The notes: generated by a model not told the origin, from the sequence alone. Shown: positions 33,721-42,823, numbered from the stretch's first letter. The stretch: DNA of 64,000 bases from Georgenia wutianyii (GCF_006349365.1 NZ_CP040899.1:1860001-1924000); one strand, 5' to 3'. Numbers and translations are program-made.

Positions 33721-36700
33721 GCGACGTCGGCGTGGGCCCGCGACCGGCTCCGCGGCGAGCCGCGCCGGGTCACGCCCTCGCCGGGCGGGCGGCGCTCCGG
33801 GCTCACGAGCACGCCCCGCACGCCTCGCACGCCGAGAACGCCCCTGACCCTGAGGGTGGAGCCGTCGAGAGCCTCGAGATCGGGCCGCCGGGTGACGAGT
33901 ACGAGCAGGAGGCCGACCGCTTCGCCGACGTGGCCCGGGCCCAGCCCTCCAGCCCCCCGGGCCGCCCCCGGCCCAGGGCTGCGACGGCACCGGTGACCGC
34001 GCCGACCGCCGCGAACGGCACGGAGCTCTCGGCGATCCTGTCCAGGGCACGGCCCGGTGACCCGCTGCCGCCACCCGCCCTGAGCCGGCTCTCGGCCGTC
34101 CTCGCCGCCGACCTCGGCCGCGTCCGGGTGCGCCACGACGTCGAGGCGCGCCGGGCCGCCAGGCTGCTGGGTGCGCGGGCCTTCACCTACGGCTCGCAGA
34201 TCTGGCTCTCGGACCCCGCCCAGCTCACCGACCTGCCGCTCCTCGCGCACGAGGCCACCCACGTGGTCCAGCAGGGGCCCGCGGGCGTGGCGGGCCGGCC
34301 CGTGATCCAGCGGGACGCCGGGCCTGGAGAGGGAGCACCCCAGCCGCCTCCACTGTCCGAGGCCGACGGCTCGTACCCGCCCCCCGCCACCGTGGCGTAC
34401 TCCGGGTTCACGAACATCACGATCACCCCCACGGGGCCCGAGCGCCCCCTTCCCGAACGTTCGTGGCAGGAGCACTACTTCTCCGTCTACGCCAAGCACC
34501 TCCTCGGGGAGCGTTACGACCGCCGGTACTGCGAGTCGTTCCTCGCCACCAACACCGACGTCGAGGTGGCGGGCGCCAGGTCGGTCTACCCGGCCTTCAC
34601 GATCAGCACGGCGGTGGCGTGGCGGATCGTCCAGCACCTGCTCCGGGAGGTCGCCGGGGGCGAGGACGCCCCGGTCTGGGAGAGACTCGACATCAGCCGG
34701 GAGAACACCGAGATCCTGTACGTGGGCTGGTTCGCCTCGGCCCTGTCGCAGACCCTGGCCAGTCCGGAGTTCAGGCAGGTCGTGGGCGACCTTCCGGGGT
34801 GGTACACCCAGCCGATCGCGCTGGCCCACCTGCAGTCCCTGGCAGGGACCGTCCGGGACTGGGCACTCGAGGCCCTGCCGCTGCTGCGGCCTTCGGTCGC
34901 CCTGGGGACCGTCCTCACGCACGCCGCCGAGGGGCTCTACACCACGCTGTGGCCCGATGTGCTGGCGGTCGACGAGATCCGCATCGACGAGGCCCTGTTC
35001 GACGACCCGTCGTTCCGACGCTTCTGGGGCCTGGCACCGGTGCCCGCTCCCCAGGCGGACGGCGCGCCGTCGCGGGTCGACGGACCCGGCGACGACGCGA
35101 ACGTCTCGGTGAGCGACGCGGTGCAGCTGATCCGGTTCGTCCACTCGCAGCCGGCACTGGTGGACGCGCTCGTCCGCGGCGAGCTGACGGGCGCCGGCGT
35201 CCAGGGCGACGTGCGGACGGAGCTGTGGCGGCGCTTCCAGCGCCGGACACAGGTGGCGGGCACCGCGACCGACATGCGGATGGTGGACACCCTGGGCGAC
35301 CGGAACGCGCCCCCGTTCCCCTCGACGCTGACGCACGTGCCGGACCTGCACCGGTCCGAGGGCTGGGCCGCGTCGATCTCGAGCACGCACGTGTTCCGGC
35401 TCAATGTCGTCTTCGGCGACGTCTACGACCACCTGGCCGACGCGTTCGGAGGGTTCACCTACCGTTTCGAGGTGCTCCGCGTGCCGGACTCGGACGTGCG
35501 CCGGGCCGCCGACAGCAACATCGAGACCGTCCCCCAGGGCGAGCTCGACGCCGTGCTCGGGGAGACGGCCCGGCAGCCGCTCGGCAGCGGCCATCAGCCC
35601 CGCGCTCGCGACGTCCTCGGCCACCACCTCGGGCAGGAGGCCGGCTACCTCGCGGCAGACGCCCGCACCCTCGCCGAGTCCGCCACCGAGGACCTCGACC
35701 CGGCCACCATCGCCGTGGCCGTCACGACGATGATCGGCTCGGGGATCGGCGTGGGTGCGGTGACGATCGCCGGGGTCGCCGCCCTCATGCGGCTCGCCGG
35801 CTCCGTCATCCGCGACTTCGTCGGCCAGGTGACCCGCGACCGGTGCGAGGAGGAGATCTCCTTCGAGGACCTCGGCCCGGGGCTCTACCTGGTCCGGGGC
35901 ATCCTCGACCCGAGGCTGGACGGCGACGACGAGGTCCGCCGGTACCCCTCGACCGCCGTCGTCCCGATCTGGATCCGGACTCAGGAGGACCTGGCGCAGC
36001 GGTCCCTGTCCTCCGCCCTGACCGACACCGACCAGGTCCAGCAGGAGCTCGACATCCTTGCCGAGCTCCTGCGCGACCCGGACCTCGCACCCGAGCTGCG
36101 GGGCATGCTCGAGGACCGCAGGGACCGCCTGAGGGACACGGCCTCCCCCGACGCCGGGCGCAGGTTGGCGCGGCTCATCCGCGACTACGAGAGGGAGTCC
36201 GCGCGGGCGGACCTCAGCGAGCTGCAACGCCGGCCGATCGTCGCGCAGCTGGAGGCGATGCGGCGGGTGATGGAGCGCCGGACCGCCCGCATCGGGACCG
36301 GCGGGCACGGCGAGATCCTCACCGTGGCCTTCGTCCCCGACACCGGGACCGCCCTCCAGCCGCTGATCGAGATCTTCTCGACCACGACGCCCGAGGAGCA
36401 CAGCGTCGTCGTGGACGCCTACGAGCTGACCAGCGGGCGCGACGCCCACGGACGGGGCACGGGGAGCCACCCGGACGACCCGGTCATCCGCCGCAGGGAG
36501 GCCGTCCTCGCGGCGGTGGAGGCCCTCTTCGAGCGGTACAACGCGTTCGGTCGGGGCCACCTGAGACTGCAGATCCCCGACACACCAGGAGGGACGACGG
36601 GGCGCCAGTTCACGATCCGGGTGGAGGCCGACCCGACGGCGATCGCGATGAGCACGGTGGAGGCCGTCGCGAACGCCGCCGCCATCGCCGCCCTCGTGGC

Positions 36701-39209
36701 CGCGCCGTTCACCGGCGGGGCGTCCCTCGCGCTGATGGTGCCGATCGGGATGGTCGGCGCCGTGCCGGCCGCATACCGGCTGGCGGACCAGGCATCCGCG
36801 GACACGTTGCGTTTCGACGACCTCTCGACCTGGCTCGACGTCGTGGACGTGCTCAGCTCATTCGCGGGGCCGATCGGGAAGGTGGTCTCGCGCGGCACGC
36901 GCAGCGGCTCGGCCGCGTTGCGGGTGGTCGGCGCCACGGGCCGCGGTATCGCGATCGTCGGTGCCGGCGCCGACCACCTCGGGCTGATCCTGGTCAACAT
37001 CCACACGCTCGCAGAGATCAGGGCCGTGATGAACGGGCCGGGGTCGGACAGCGAGAAGCGGGCCGCGATCATGATGCTGCTCGGCGGCGCCCTCCAGGCC
37101 AACGGCATGGCCGCGGGGTCCCACCTCATCGGACGTGCCGAGCAGCTGCGGAGGTCGGCCCAGCCCGGTGTCCCGGAGGGTCCGGCGGTCGGAGAGGGCA
37201 CCCGAACCGTGACGGACGGGGACGTGCCTCGCCCGGGCCCGGAGGCGGACAGCCCGCGAACGACGTCGGAGGCCGCGGCGTCCCCCACGGGCGCGGAGCC
37301 GCCCGGGCCGCGTGGCGACGCGGACGTCGACCGCCGACCACCATCGGCACCCGACCCGTCACTGGCCTCGCTGCTGCCGCCCGGCGTCGCGGACGGGATC
37401 GGGTTCCGTCGGGAGCAGGCCGGTGAGTCGAACTCCGTGCGGGTGCACTTCGAGACCGATGCGTTCGGGCTGGTCCGGAGCATCGACGTCGTCGCCGGGG
37501 CTCGCGCGACCGCGGCCGACGTCCGCGCGCACGCGGGCACGATCGCCCAGCTGCGCCGCTATCAGGGCTTCGTCGGTCTGGTCCGGATCACCTTCGACCG
37601 GGTCGCGGCCGTCCTCGGCGGCACCCGGGGCCAGCCGCACCCCGACTCGCTGGCCTTCGAGGCGCTCCTCGAGCTCCACAAGCTGCCTGAGGTCATCCGT
37701 CTGCGGATGGGCGAGCTCGCCGCCGCCGTCAGCACCGGCTCTCCGCACGCGCGCGACATCGAGGCGGACATCGCCAACCTCCAGGGTCAGGTGGACTTCT
37801 ACTTCGACCTGTTCCAGAACGGCTACGACCAGCCCCGGCGCGGGTACGTCGCGGCGCTGGACGCCGCGGCGTTCGCCCGGATGCGAGCTCAGGTGACCCG
37901 CCGGATCCGCCACCCGGCGGATGCCGACCTGGGCGACCGGCGGGCGTGGAACGCTCAGCTGACCCAGCGGCTGGACCGCGCCGTCGAGAGCCTCGAGCGT
38001 GCCGGCATGCTGACCGACCGCGACCGCGGCGTCATCGTCGACAGCCTCAGAGCCACGACGGCGGATGACGGGAGGGTCTCGCGCGGCACGCTGGAGGCCC
38101 GGGTACGCCGGCTGGAACGGCTGGCCGCCGGCCTCGGCGAGCACGGCGAACCGCGCCGCGACTCGCGGGTGGACCAGCTGACCGCCGACCTCGAGGAGCT
38201 GCGCCAGGGGTTCGCCGCCGGCCGGTCGGTCGAGGCGCTGCCCCGGCCGGTCGACCACACGCCGGGTGTAGTCGCCACGATGACTCAGGAGCTGACCGCC
38301 GCACAGCAGGCCCTGGACGGCCTGCGCCGGTTCGCCACGATGACCCCGGTCGAGTTCGGCCTGGCCTTCGAGCGCGCCCGTTCCCTCGTCGCCCGCGCGC
38401 GGGAGCGGCTGCGGGCCCTCGGCGACCCGCACATCAGGGGGACCGAGACACCCGGTGAGTGGGGGCGGGCGACCCGGCGTCCGTTCGACAGGTTCCAGGA
38501 CGTGGAGCAGACGCAGGTGGTGGCCACGGCAGAGGGCCGCATCACCGAGGGCCTGGACAGGTCCCTGCCGGAGGTCGGCCTGGAGCGCTACACCCTCAGT
38601 GCCTCCGAGCTCGGCGGGCTCGGGGTGCGACCGGCCCTGCGCTCCCGGCTCGCCTCGTTCTTCAGGGGCTTCCACCGCGCACACATGTCCGGCCCGGGCT
38701 TCGGCTCGGAGCTGCTCCAAGGGCTGTGGTTCGCGCCCGACACCTTCAACCTTCGCACGCAGAACCGGGGCATCGAGGCCGTCATCCGCAAGGCACACGA
38801 CCTGGGGTGGACGGTCGACGTCGCGATCCGGGCCCAGGGCACCCGCCTCCGGGTGCCCACCGCCGACGGGAGCGTCGAGGTCAGCGTGCTGGACTCGATC
38901 ACCTACGAGGTCCAGTACTCCCCGACCAGCGACGAGCCCGGATCGGTTCGCCGCATCACCTTCGAGGTCGGCGGACGGACGGGACGGCAGGTCACGATCA
39001 GCCAGAACGACTTCGCGGGACTCGGCGAGCTCGGCCTCAGCGACGCGGACCTGGCGGTGCTGCGGGGCACGACCGGCGACGACGGGACGTCGGGTCCTGG
39101 GCAGGACATCTATGACCACCTCGAACGCGACCGCCTCCCGGACGACGCCGAGGCAGCGGGCCCGCGCCCGGACCGGGACCCGTGGCCGACTCCGACGGAC
39201 GAGCTCTGA
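33717..39209 (+). CDS. Giant DUF4157 protein, candidate eCIS effector 1
   Basis: An 1830-aa protein. Residues 55-72 (EIGPPGDEYEQEADRFAD) and 104-187 form the eCIS-associated DUF4157 region, with a metalloprotease-like HEATH motif (His178, Glu179, His182; LLAHEATHVVQQ). Two hydrophobic segments, about 665-699 (VTTMIGSGIGVGAVTIAGVA) and 981-1020 (AAAIAALVAAPF), could cross a membrane. A disordered Pro/Ala linker (about 1172-1217) leads to a roughly 600-aa helical C-terminal part of unknown fold. DUF4157 is known to mark cargo of contractile injection systems. The GTG start overlaps the previous stop. Confidence 0.75.
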   Translation: MSDVGVGPRPAPRRAAPGHALAGRAALRAHEHAPHASHAENAPDPEGGAVESLEIGPPGDEYEQEADRFADVARAQPSSPPGRPRPRAATAPVTAPTAANGTELSAILSRARPGDPLPPPALSRLSAVLAADLGRVRVRHDVEARRAARLLGARAFTYGSQIWLSDPAQLTDLPLLAHEATHVVQQGPAGVAGRPVIQRDAGPGEGAPQPPPLSEADGSYPPPATVAYSGFTNITITPTGPERPLPERSWQEHYFSVYAKHLLGERYDRRYCESFLATNTDVEVAGARSVYPAFTISTAVAWRIVQHLLREVAGGEDAPVWERLDISRENTEILYVGWFASALSQTLASPEFRQVVGDLPGWYTQPIALAHLQSLAGTVRDWALEALPLLRPSVALGTVLTHAAEGLYTTLWPDVLAVDEIRIDEALFDDPSFRRFWGLAPVPAPQADGAPSRVDGPGDDANVSVSDAVQLIRFVHSQPALVDALVRGELTGAGVQGDVRTELWRRFQRRTQVAGTATDMRMVDTLGDRNAPPFPSTLTHVPDLHRSEGWAASISSTHVFRLNVVFGDVYDHLADAFGGFTYRFEVLRVPDSDVRRAADSNIETVPQGELDAVLGETARQPLGSGHQPRARDVLGHHLGQEAGYLAADARTLAESATEDLDPATIAVAVTTMIGSGIGVGAVTIAGVAALMRLAGSVIRDFVGQVTRDRCEEEISFEDLGPGLYLVRGILDPRLDGDDEVRRYPSTAVVPIWIRTQEDLAQRSLSSALTDTDQVQQELDILAELLRDPDLAPELRGMLEDRRDRLRDTASPDAGRRLARLIRDYERESARADLSELQRRPIVAQLEAMRRVMERRTARIGTGGHGEILTVAFVPDTGTALQPLIEIFSTTTPEEHSVVVDAYELTSGRDAHGRGTGSHPDDPVIRRREAVLAAVEALFERYNAFGRGHLRLQIPDTPGGTTGRQFTIRVEADPTAIAMSTVEAVANAAAIAALVAAPFTGGASLALMVPIGMVGAVPAAYRLADQASADTLRFDDLSTWLDVVDVLSSFAGPIGKVVSRGTRSGSAALRVVGATGRGIAIVGAGADHLGLILVNIHTLAEIRAVMNGPGSDSEKRAAIMMLLGGALQANGMAAGSHLIGRAEQLRRSAQPGVPEGPAVGEGTRTVTDGDVPRPGPEADSPRTTSEAAASPTGAEPPGPRGDADVDRRPPSAPDPSLASLLPPGVADGIGFRREQAGESNSVRVHFETDAFGLVRSIDVVAGARATAADVRAHAGTIAQLRRYQGFVGLVRITFDRVAAVLGGTRGQPHPDSLAFEALLELHKLPEVIRLRMGELAAAVSTGSPHARDIEADIANLQGQVDFYFDLFQNGYDQPRRGYVAALDAAAFARMRAQVTRRIRHPADADLGDRRAWNAQLTQRLDRAVESLERAGMLTDRDRGVIVDSLRATTADDGRVSRGTLEARVRRLERLAAGLGEHGEPRRDSRVDQLTADLEELRQGFAAGRSVEALPRPVDHTPGVVATMTQELTAAQQALDGLRRFATMTPVEFGLAFERARSLVARARERLRALGDPHIRGTETPGEWGRATRRPFDRFQDVEQTQVVATAEGRITEGLDRSLPEVGLERYTLSASELGGLGVRPALRSRLASFFRGFHRAHMSGPGFGSELLQGLWFAPDTFNLRTQNRGIEAVIRKAHDLGWTVDVAIRAQGTRLRVPTADGSVEVSVLDSITYEVQYSPTSDEPGSVRRITFEVGGRTGRQVTISQNDFAGLGELGLSDADLAVLRGTTGDDGTSGPGQDIYDHLERDRLPDDAEAAGPRPDRDPWPTPTDEL

Positions 39210-42200
39210 TGGGCCCGTCCTGGGCCGCCGGCCGCCGGTCGCAGCAGCGGCCGGCGTCCACCGCGGCCGCGCCCTCGACCAGGGGCACGGGTCACCCGCT
39301 CGACGCGGGGACCCGCAGGTCCTTGGAGCAGCGCTTCGGGCAGGACCTGTCGACGGTGAGCGTGCACGACAACGACACCGTCGCGGGGACCGCCCGCGCA
39401 CTGGGCGCCGCGGCGTACACCGTGGGCGAGTCGGTCGGCTTCGCCCGCGGGCGCTACCAGCCGGGGACGACCGGGGGGATGCGCCTGCTGTCCCACGAGA
39501 TCGCCCACGTGCTGCAGCAGCGACAGGGCGGTCCCCCACCGGGGCCCGCCCACGAGGCCGAGGCGCACACGCTGACCGTCGGCCGGGGCGGCGAGCGCGG
39601 GACGACGGCGGCCACCGTGACGGGTGCGTCCCCCGGGCTGGCGAGGTCCGTCGACGAGTGGCTCGTCGGCTCCCCGGACGTGGAGTCGTGGGAGCACGCC
39701 GCCCTCGTCGACGAGATCGTCGCGCTCGAGCAGTGGAGGGACCGGCAGACCAGCTCCACCCCGGAGCTCGCGAGCGTCGAGCGGGGACTGGCCCGCCTGC
39801 GGAGCGTGCTGCAGGAGCGGGACCGCGCCCGGCGGGCCGCGGACCGGCCCGTGAAGCGGCGAGGGCCACGCTCCCGGCAGCCGGCCGCGCGAGACAGCGA
39901 CCTGCCTGCTCCCCGGATCCTCACCGAACGGTCCAGCGTCCAGTACACCGAGCCGGCCGACGTCGACGCCGAGGTCGACCGGATCATGGCCGCGCTCGAA
40001 CGACCGGGCCTGTCCCGTGCCGACCGCGAGGTCCTGCGCCGGGAGCTGGAGAGCCTTGCGCCCCAGTTCGGGCAGGCACGCCAGGCGGGCGCGGCGGCGC
40101 GACACGTCGAACGCGTGGCCCGGATCTTCGAGACGAGCGACACCGACGTCGTCGCCCAGCTCACGCACGTCACCGACCAGCTGGCCGCCCTGCTGCCGGA
40201 CCCGCGGCAGCCCGGCGGGCTCGTCGCGTACCACCACGGGGAGCGGGTCGTCATCCCCGCCTCCGCGGTGACGCAGATGCGTGCCCGGATCGAGGAGGCG
40301 TTCCGGGACGGGGCGCGCCGGACCAGAGATCTTCGCACAACCGGGTACGTCCACTACGAGACCCAGGCCGAGGTGAACGAGGACCACCCGATCATCAGCG
40401 CCATCGCCGGGTGGCTGGGTGACGCTGAGGACCCGTCGCGGGCGATGGCGATCCAGTCGGACCTCGTCGACGCCGCCCTTGCCGGACAGGCGCTGGCACT
40501 CCTCATCGGGAACTACGGCGAGGCCGCCCGGCAGCTCGTCCTTGCGGAGACCGCCGCCAGGCGTATCGAGGTCGCCGGCCGGATGTTCAACGAGGCCCAC
40601 ATCCACGGGGCGCAGCGAGCCGTGATCGCCCTGGAGATCACCCGCGACGTCGCCTTCGGTGTCGCCGCCGGGCTGTCCGGCGGGCTGGCGGCCGGTGCGG
40701 TGTTCGCGGCCGGTGCGACCGGCATCGGCACGACCGCGCTCGCCCTCGGGGCAGGGTCGCTGGCCGGTGCGGGGACCCGGGGTGGGCTCGAGCTGGCGGG
40801 CGCGACCGGTGGAGAAGGGCTCTTGGCGCTCACCGACGACGCGCACAGCTTCGACACCGCCTACGTCGCCGACCGCACGTGGTCGGGTGTGAAGAGCGGC
40901 GCCATCGACGGGCTGGTCGGCGCCGGCGGCGCCCTGGTGTCCCCCGGGGTGACCAACGCCGTCGCCACCCGGTTCTTCGGCGGCCCGGCGGCGTCCTTGA
41001 CGGGGTGGCGCAGCTTCGGCGCCAACGCGGTGAGCGCCGGGCTTGTCGGGGCCCCGTCGGGGATGGTCGGCACGGGTCTGGACCTGGCTGACGACCTGGT
41101 CGCCGGTCGCATCAGCGGCACGGAGCTCGGCTCGCAGATGTTCTGGGCCGGGCTGAGCGGTGGAGCCCTCGGGACGGGCACCGCGTGGGTGCCGGTCAGC
41201 GGCCTGCACCGGCGTGGGAGTGCCCTCTTCCGCCCGTCGGCGGAGCCGGTGACGCCACGCTGGATGATGGAGGGGATCGGGTTTCGCCCGTTCCAGCTGA
41301 GCCCGGACTTCGTCCCGACCGCGAACCCGCTCCGGATGCGCGAGACCTTGGCCGGGCGCTACGGGTTCACGCCGGAGGGCCCCGGGTTCGCGGCCTTCAA
41401 CGCCCAGGCAGCCGCGGACCTCCCGCCCCTGGAGGCCGGCGACCAGTGGGTGCGGCTGAACGGGATGTGGCAGCCGATGTCGCTGTCGGGCCGGCCGGGG
41501 GCGCCCTACTCGGTGCACGCCCAGGGCGGCTCCTACAACGTCGTCTCCGGGGGGCGGGGCGCCCCCCAGCGGTTGCTCCAGTCGCACACGGACACGGCCC
41601 TGGCGGGCGGTACCGCCCGGCGCTCGGACCAGGCAGTCCAGCACTTCCGCGAGGTCGACGCCACCGGGGCGACGACGGCGCGGCACGGGCCGGGTCACCG
41701 CACCGCCCTGGCCGACACCCCCGACCCGTCGGTGCACCCGCTCGTCGCCACCGGCGAAGCGCCGATCAATTCGCGTCCCGACGGCACACCGGCACAGACC
41801 CTCAACGAGTCCGTCACCAACTACACGCCGGAGCCGTACAGCTCGGTGGACGCCTCCGGACGGAACGTCAGCGACTGGGGCCAGCACCTGCGGCGGCAGC
41901 TGGAGGGGCTGATCCGCTCCCGTGGCGGCGGCTACCGGCAACGGGACGCCCCCTCCAGCGCCGGCCGAGTCGCCAGCGGCTCCCGAAGCAGGGACGCGAC
42001 GAGCGGCACGACCCTTGTCGAGGTGCCCGACTCCATCGTCTTCATCGAGACCAACGCCGCGGGGACACCGGTGAACGCGTGGCGGATCGACTTCAGGAAC
42101 CCGCCCACGGCCAGGACCCTCGCCGCGATGGACAACGCTCCCCTCTCGACCACCTCGAGCGGCCCTGTCACCCGCGTGCCCCTCTCCGACCTCGCCGTGG

Positions 42201-42343
42201 CACCCGTCGGCGCGACCCTGCGGGTCAGGGTCCCGGTCGGGCAGGCAGGCGCCTACCTCGAGGAAGGACTGTCCGTCATACGGGACCTGGAAGCATCGGC
42301 ACGGACAGCGCCGGGCGAGGCCACTGTGCCAGGTCCGCAGTGA
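39209..42343 (+). CDS. DUF4157 protein, candidate eCIS effector 2 with toxin-like C terminus
   Basis: A 1044-aa protein. Residues about 28-105 form a DUF4157 domain with HEIAH (His96, Glu97, His100; LLSHEIAHVLQQ). Residues 180-460 are helical, and 465-665 are a Gly/Ala-rich hydrophobic segment (FGVAAGLSGGLAAGAVFAAG) as in membrane-passing regions of polymorphic toxins. The C-terminal 350 residues hold a compact domain (INSRPDGTPAQTLNESVTNY, GLIRSRGGGYRQRD, FIETNAAGTPVNAWRIDF) of unknown activity, resembling variable toxin tips. ATG 39209 is preferred (TGATG coupling); GTG 39182 is possible. No immunity gene follows. Confidence 0.75.
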   Translation: MGPSWAAGRRSQQRPASTAAAPSTRGTGHPLDAGTRRSLEQRFGQDLSTVSVHDNDTVAGTARALGAAAYTVGESVGFARGRYQPGTTGGMRLLSHEIAHVLQQRQGGPPPGPAHEAEAHTLTVGRGGERGTTAATVTGASPGLARSVDEWLVGSPDVESWEHAALVDEIVALEQWRDRQTSSTPELASVERGLARLRSVLQERDRARRAADRPVKRRGPRSRQPAARDSDLPAPRILTERSSVQYTEPADVDAEVDRIMAALERPGLSRADREVLRRELESLAPQFGQARQAGAAARHVERVARIFETSDTDVVAQLTHVTDQLAALLPDPRQPGGLVAYHHGERVVIPASAVTQMRARIEEAFRDGARRTRDLRTTGYVHYETQAEVNEDHPIISAIAGWLGDAEDPSRAMAIQSDLVDAALAGQALALLIGNYGEAARQLVLAETAARRIEVAGRMFNEAHIHGAQRAVIALEITRDVAFGVAAGLSGGLAAGAVFAAGATGIGTTALALGAGSLAGAGTRGGLELAGATGGEGLLALTDDAHSFDTAYVADRTWSGVKSGAIDGLVGAGGALVSPGVTNAVATRFFGGPAASLTGWRSFGANAVSAGLVGAPSGMVGTGLDLADDLVAGRISGTELGSQMFWAGLSGGALGTGTAWVPVSGLHRRGSALFRPSAEPVTPRWMMEGIGFRPFQLSPDFVPTANPLRMRETLAGRYGFTPEGPGFAAFNAQAAADLPPLEAGDQWVRLNGMWQPMSLSGRPGAPYSVHAQGGSYNVVSGGRGAPQRLLQSHTDTALAGGTARRSDQAVQHFREVDATGATTARHGPGHRTALADTPDPSVHPLVATGEAPINSRPDGTPAQTLNESVTNYTPEPYSSVDASGRNVSDWGQHLRRQLEGLIRSRGGGYRQRDAPSSAGRVASGSRSRDATSGTTLVEVPDSIVFIETNAAGTPVNAWRIDFRNPPTARTLAAMDNAPLSTTSSGPVTRVPLSDLAVAPVGATLRVRVPVGQAGAYLEEGLSVIRDLEASARTAPGEATVPGPQ

Positions 42344-42405
42344 CAGGTGCGTCGTCGACTACCCCCGTTGGGGTCGGCGTTGGGGTCAGCTCGGGGTGGG
42401 CACAA

Positions 42406-42445
42406 GCAGAAGGGCCGCCCGGATCTCTCCGCGCGGCCCTTCTGC
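42406..42445. terminator. Hairpin ending the injection-system operon
   Basis: A perfect 13-bp inverted repeat (GCAGAAGGGCCGC at 42406-42418, complementary to 42433-42445) with a 14-nt loop. It lies 63 nt after the last effector gene and just before the convergent tRNA-Val gene, so it may stop transcription from both directions. The stem is GC-rich and followed on the plus strand by CTTGCTACTTCTCT, with few T residues, as is common in actinobacteria. Confidence 0.75.
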
Positions 42446-42458
42446 CTTGCTACTTCTC

Positions 42459-42533
42459 TGGTGGGCGATACTGGGATCGAACCAGTGACCTCTTCCGTGT
42501 CAGGGAAGCGCGCTACCGCTGCGCCAATCGCCC
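42459..42533 (-). tRNA. tRNA-Val (GAC)
   Basis: The reverse strand folds into a full cloverleaf: acceptor GGGCGAT pairing with ATCGCCC, anticodon stem CTTCC/GGAAG around loop CTGACAC (anticodon GAC) and T-arm loop GTTCGATCC. The 3' CCA is encoded (GCCCACCA read from 42459). It decodes GUC. It is last in the Gly-Cys-Val tRNA run on this strand and lies nearest to the end of the injection-system operon, a classic site type for island integration, although no direct repeat of its 3' end was found. Confidence 0.95.
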
Positions 42534-42552
42534 ATGTCTTGCTTCACAACCG

Positions 42553-42623
42553 AGGTGGCGACGGGATTCGAACCCGTGTATACGGCTTTGCAGGCCGCTG
42601 CCTCGCCTCTCGGCCACGCCACC
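42553..42623 (-). tRNA. tRNA-Cys (GCA)
   Basis: A 71-nt cloverleaf on the reverse strand: acceptor GGTGGCG/CGCCACC, anticodon loop CTGCAAA (anticodon GCA) and T loop GTTCGAATC. The discriminator is U, an identity element for cysteine tRNA. The CCA end is not encoded. It lies between tRNA-Gly and tRNA-Val. Confidence 0.95.
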
Positions 42624-42661
42624 CTGAGGCTTGTACTGCCCCACCGGGGGGTGGTACCTCG

Positions 42662-42734
42662 AGCGGATGACGGGACTCGAACCCGCGACCCTCACCTTGG
42701 CAAGGTGATGCTCTACCAACTGAGCCACATCCGC
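42662..42734 (-). tRNA. tRNA-Gly (GCC)
   Basis: A 73-nt cloverleaf on the reverse strand: acceptor GCGGATG/CATCCGC, D loop CTCAGTTGGTAGAG, anticodon loop TTGCCAA (anticodon GCC) and T loop GTTCGAGTC. CCA is not encoded. It is first in the tRNA Gly-Cys-Val run, which is driven by the promoter at 42771-42800. Confidence 0.95.
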
Positions 42735-42770
42735 GTTGCAGCCGGGCGCTTGTCCCTGCTGCCGTGGACA

Positions 42771-42800
42771 ACATTAACCCGGGGTCGGCCGAGAGTCCAA
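42771..42800 (-). promoter_or_regulatory. Promoter of the tRNA Gly-Cys-Val run
   Basis: On the reverse strand a -35 TTGGAC (42795-42800) and a -10 TAATGT (42771-42776) are separated by 18 nt, about 36 nt upstream of tRNA-Gly. This is the best sigma-70-type promoter seen in the window. Confidence 0.7.
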
Positions 42801-42810
42801 CTCGGGCCAC

Positions 42811-42816
42811 TAGCGT
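42811..42816 (+). promoter_or_regulatory. Probable -10 element of a leaderless pabB promoter
   Basis: TAGCGT (fits TANNNT) lies 7 nt before the GTG at 42824, and no Shine-Dalgarno precedes that GTG. This spacing is the actinobacterial pattern for transcripts whose first base is the start codon. The same 100 nt also hold the divergent tRNA promoter. Confidence 0.5.
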
Positions 42817-42823
42817 GGTTTCG

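Noticed and set aside
33177-36560. 1127-aa antisense frame across the DUF4157 gene
   Set aside because: Shadow frame rich in Gly/Val/Arg/Asp; the plus strand has DUF4157 and overlaps its operon neighbour.
11693-42343. Prophage
   Set aside because: No capsid, portal, terminase, lysin or holin; AAA+, DUF4255, PAAR and DUF4157 are typical of eCIS.
11693-42343. Type VI secretion system
   Set aside because: No TssJLM membrane complex or ClpV with its N domain; sheath is a single protein and not TssBC.
42459-42533. attL/attR repeat of the tRNA-Val 3' end bordering the eCIS locus
   Set aside because: No copy of the tRNA-Val 3' end was found in 10402-11692; the island idea rests only on the integrase remnant.
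42344-42700. Small frames over the tRNA run (for example 42347-42670) as immunity genes
   Set aside because: They translate the tRNA genes and the hairpin and have no coding character.
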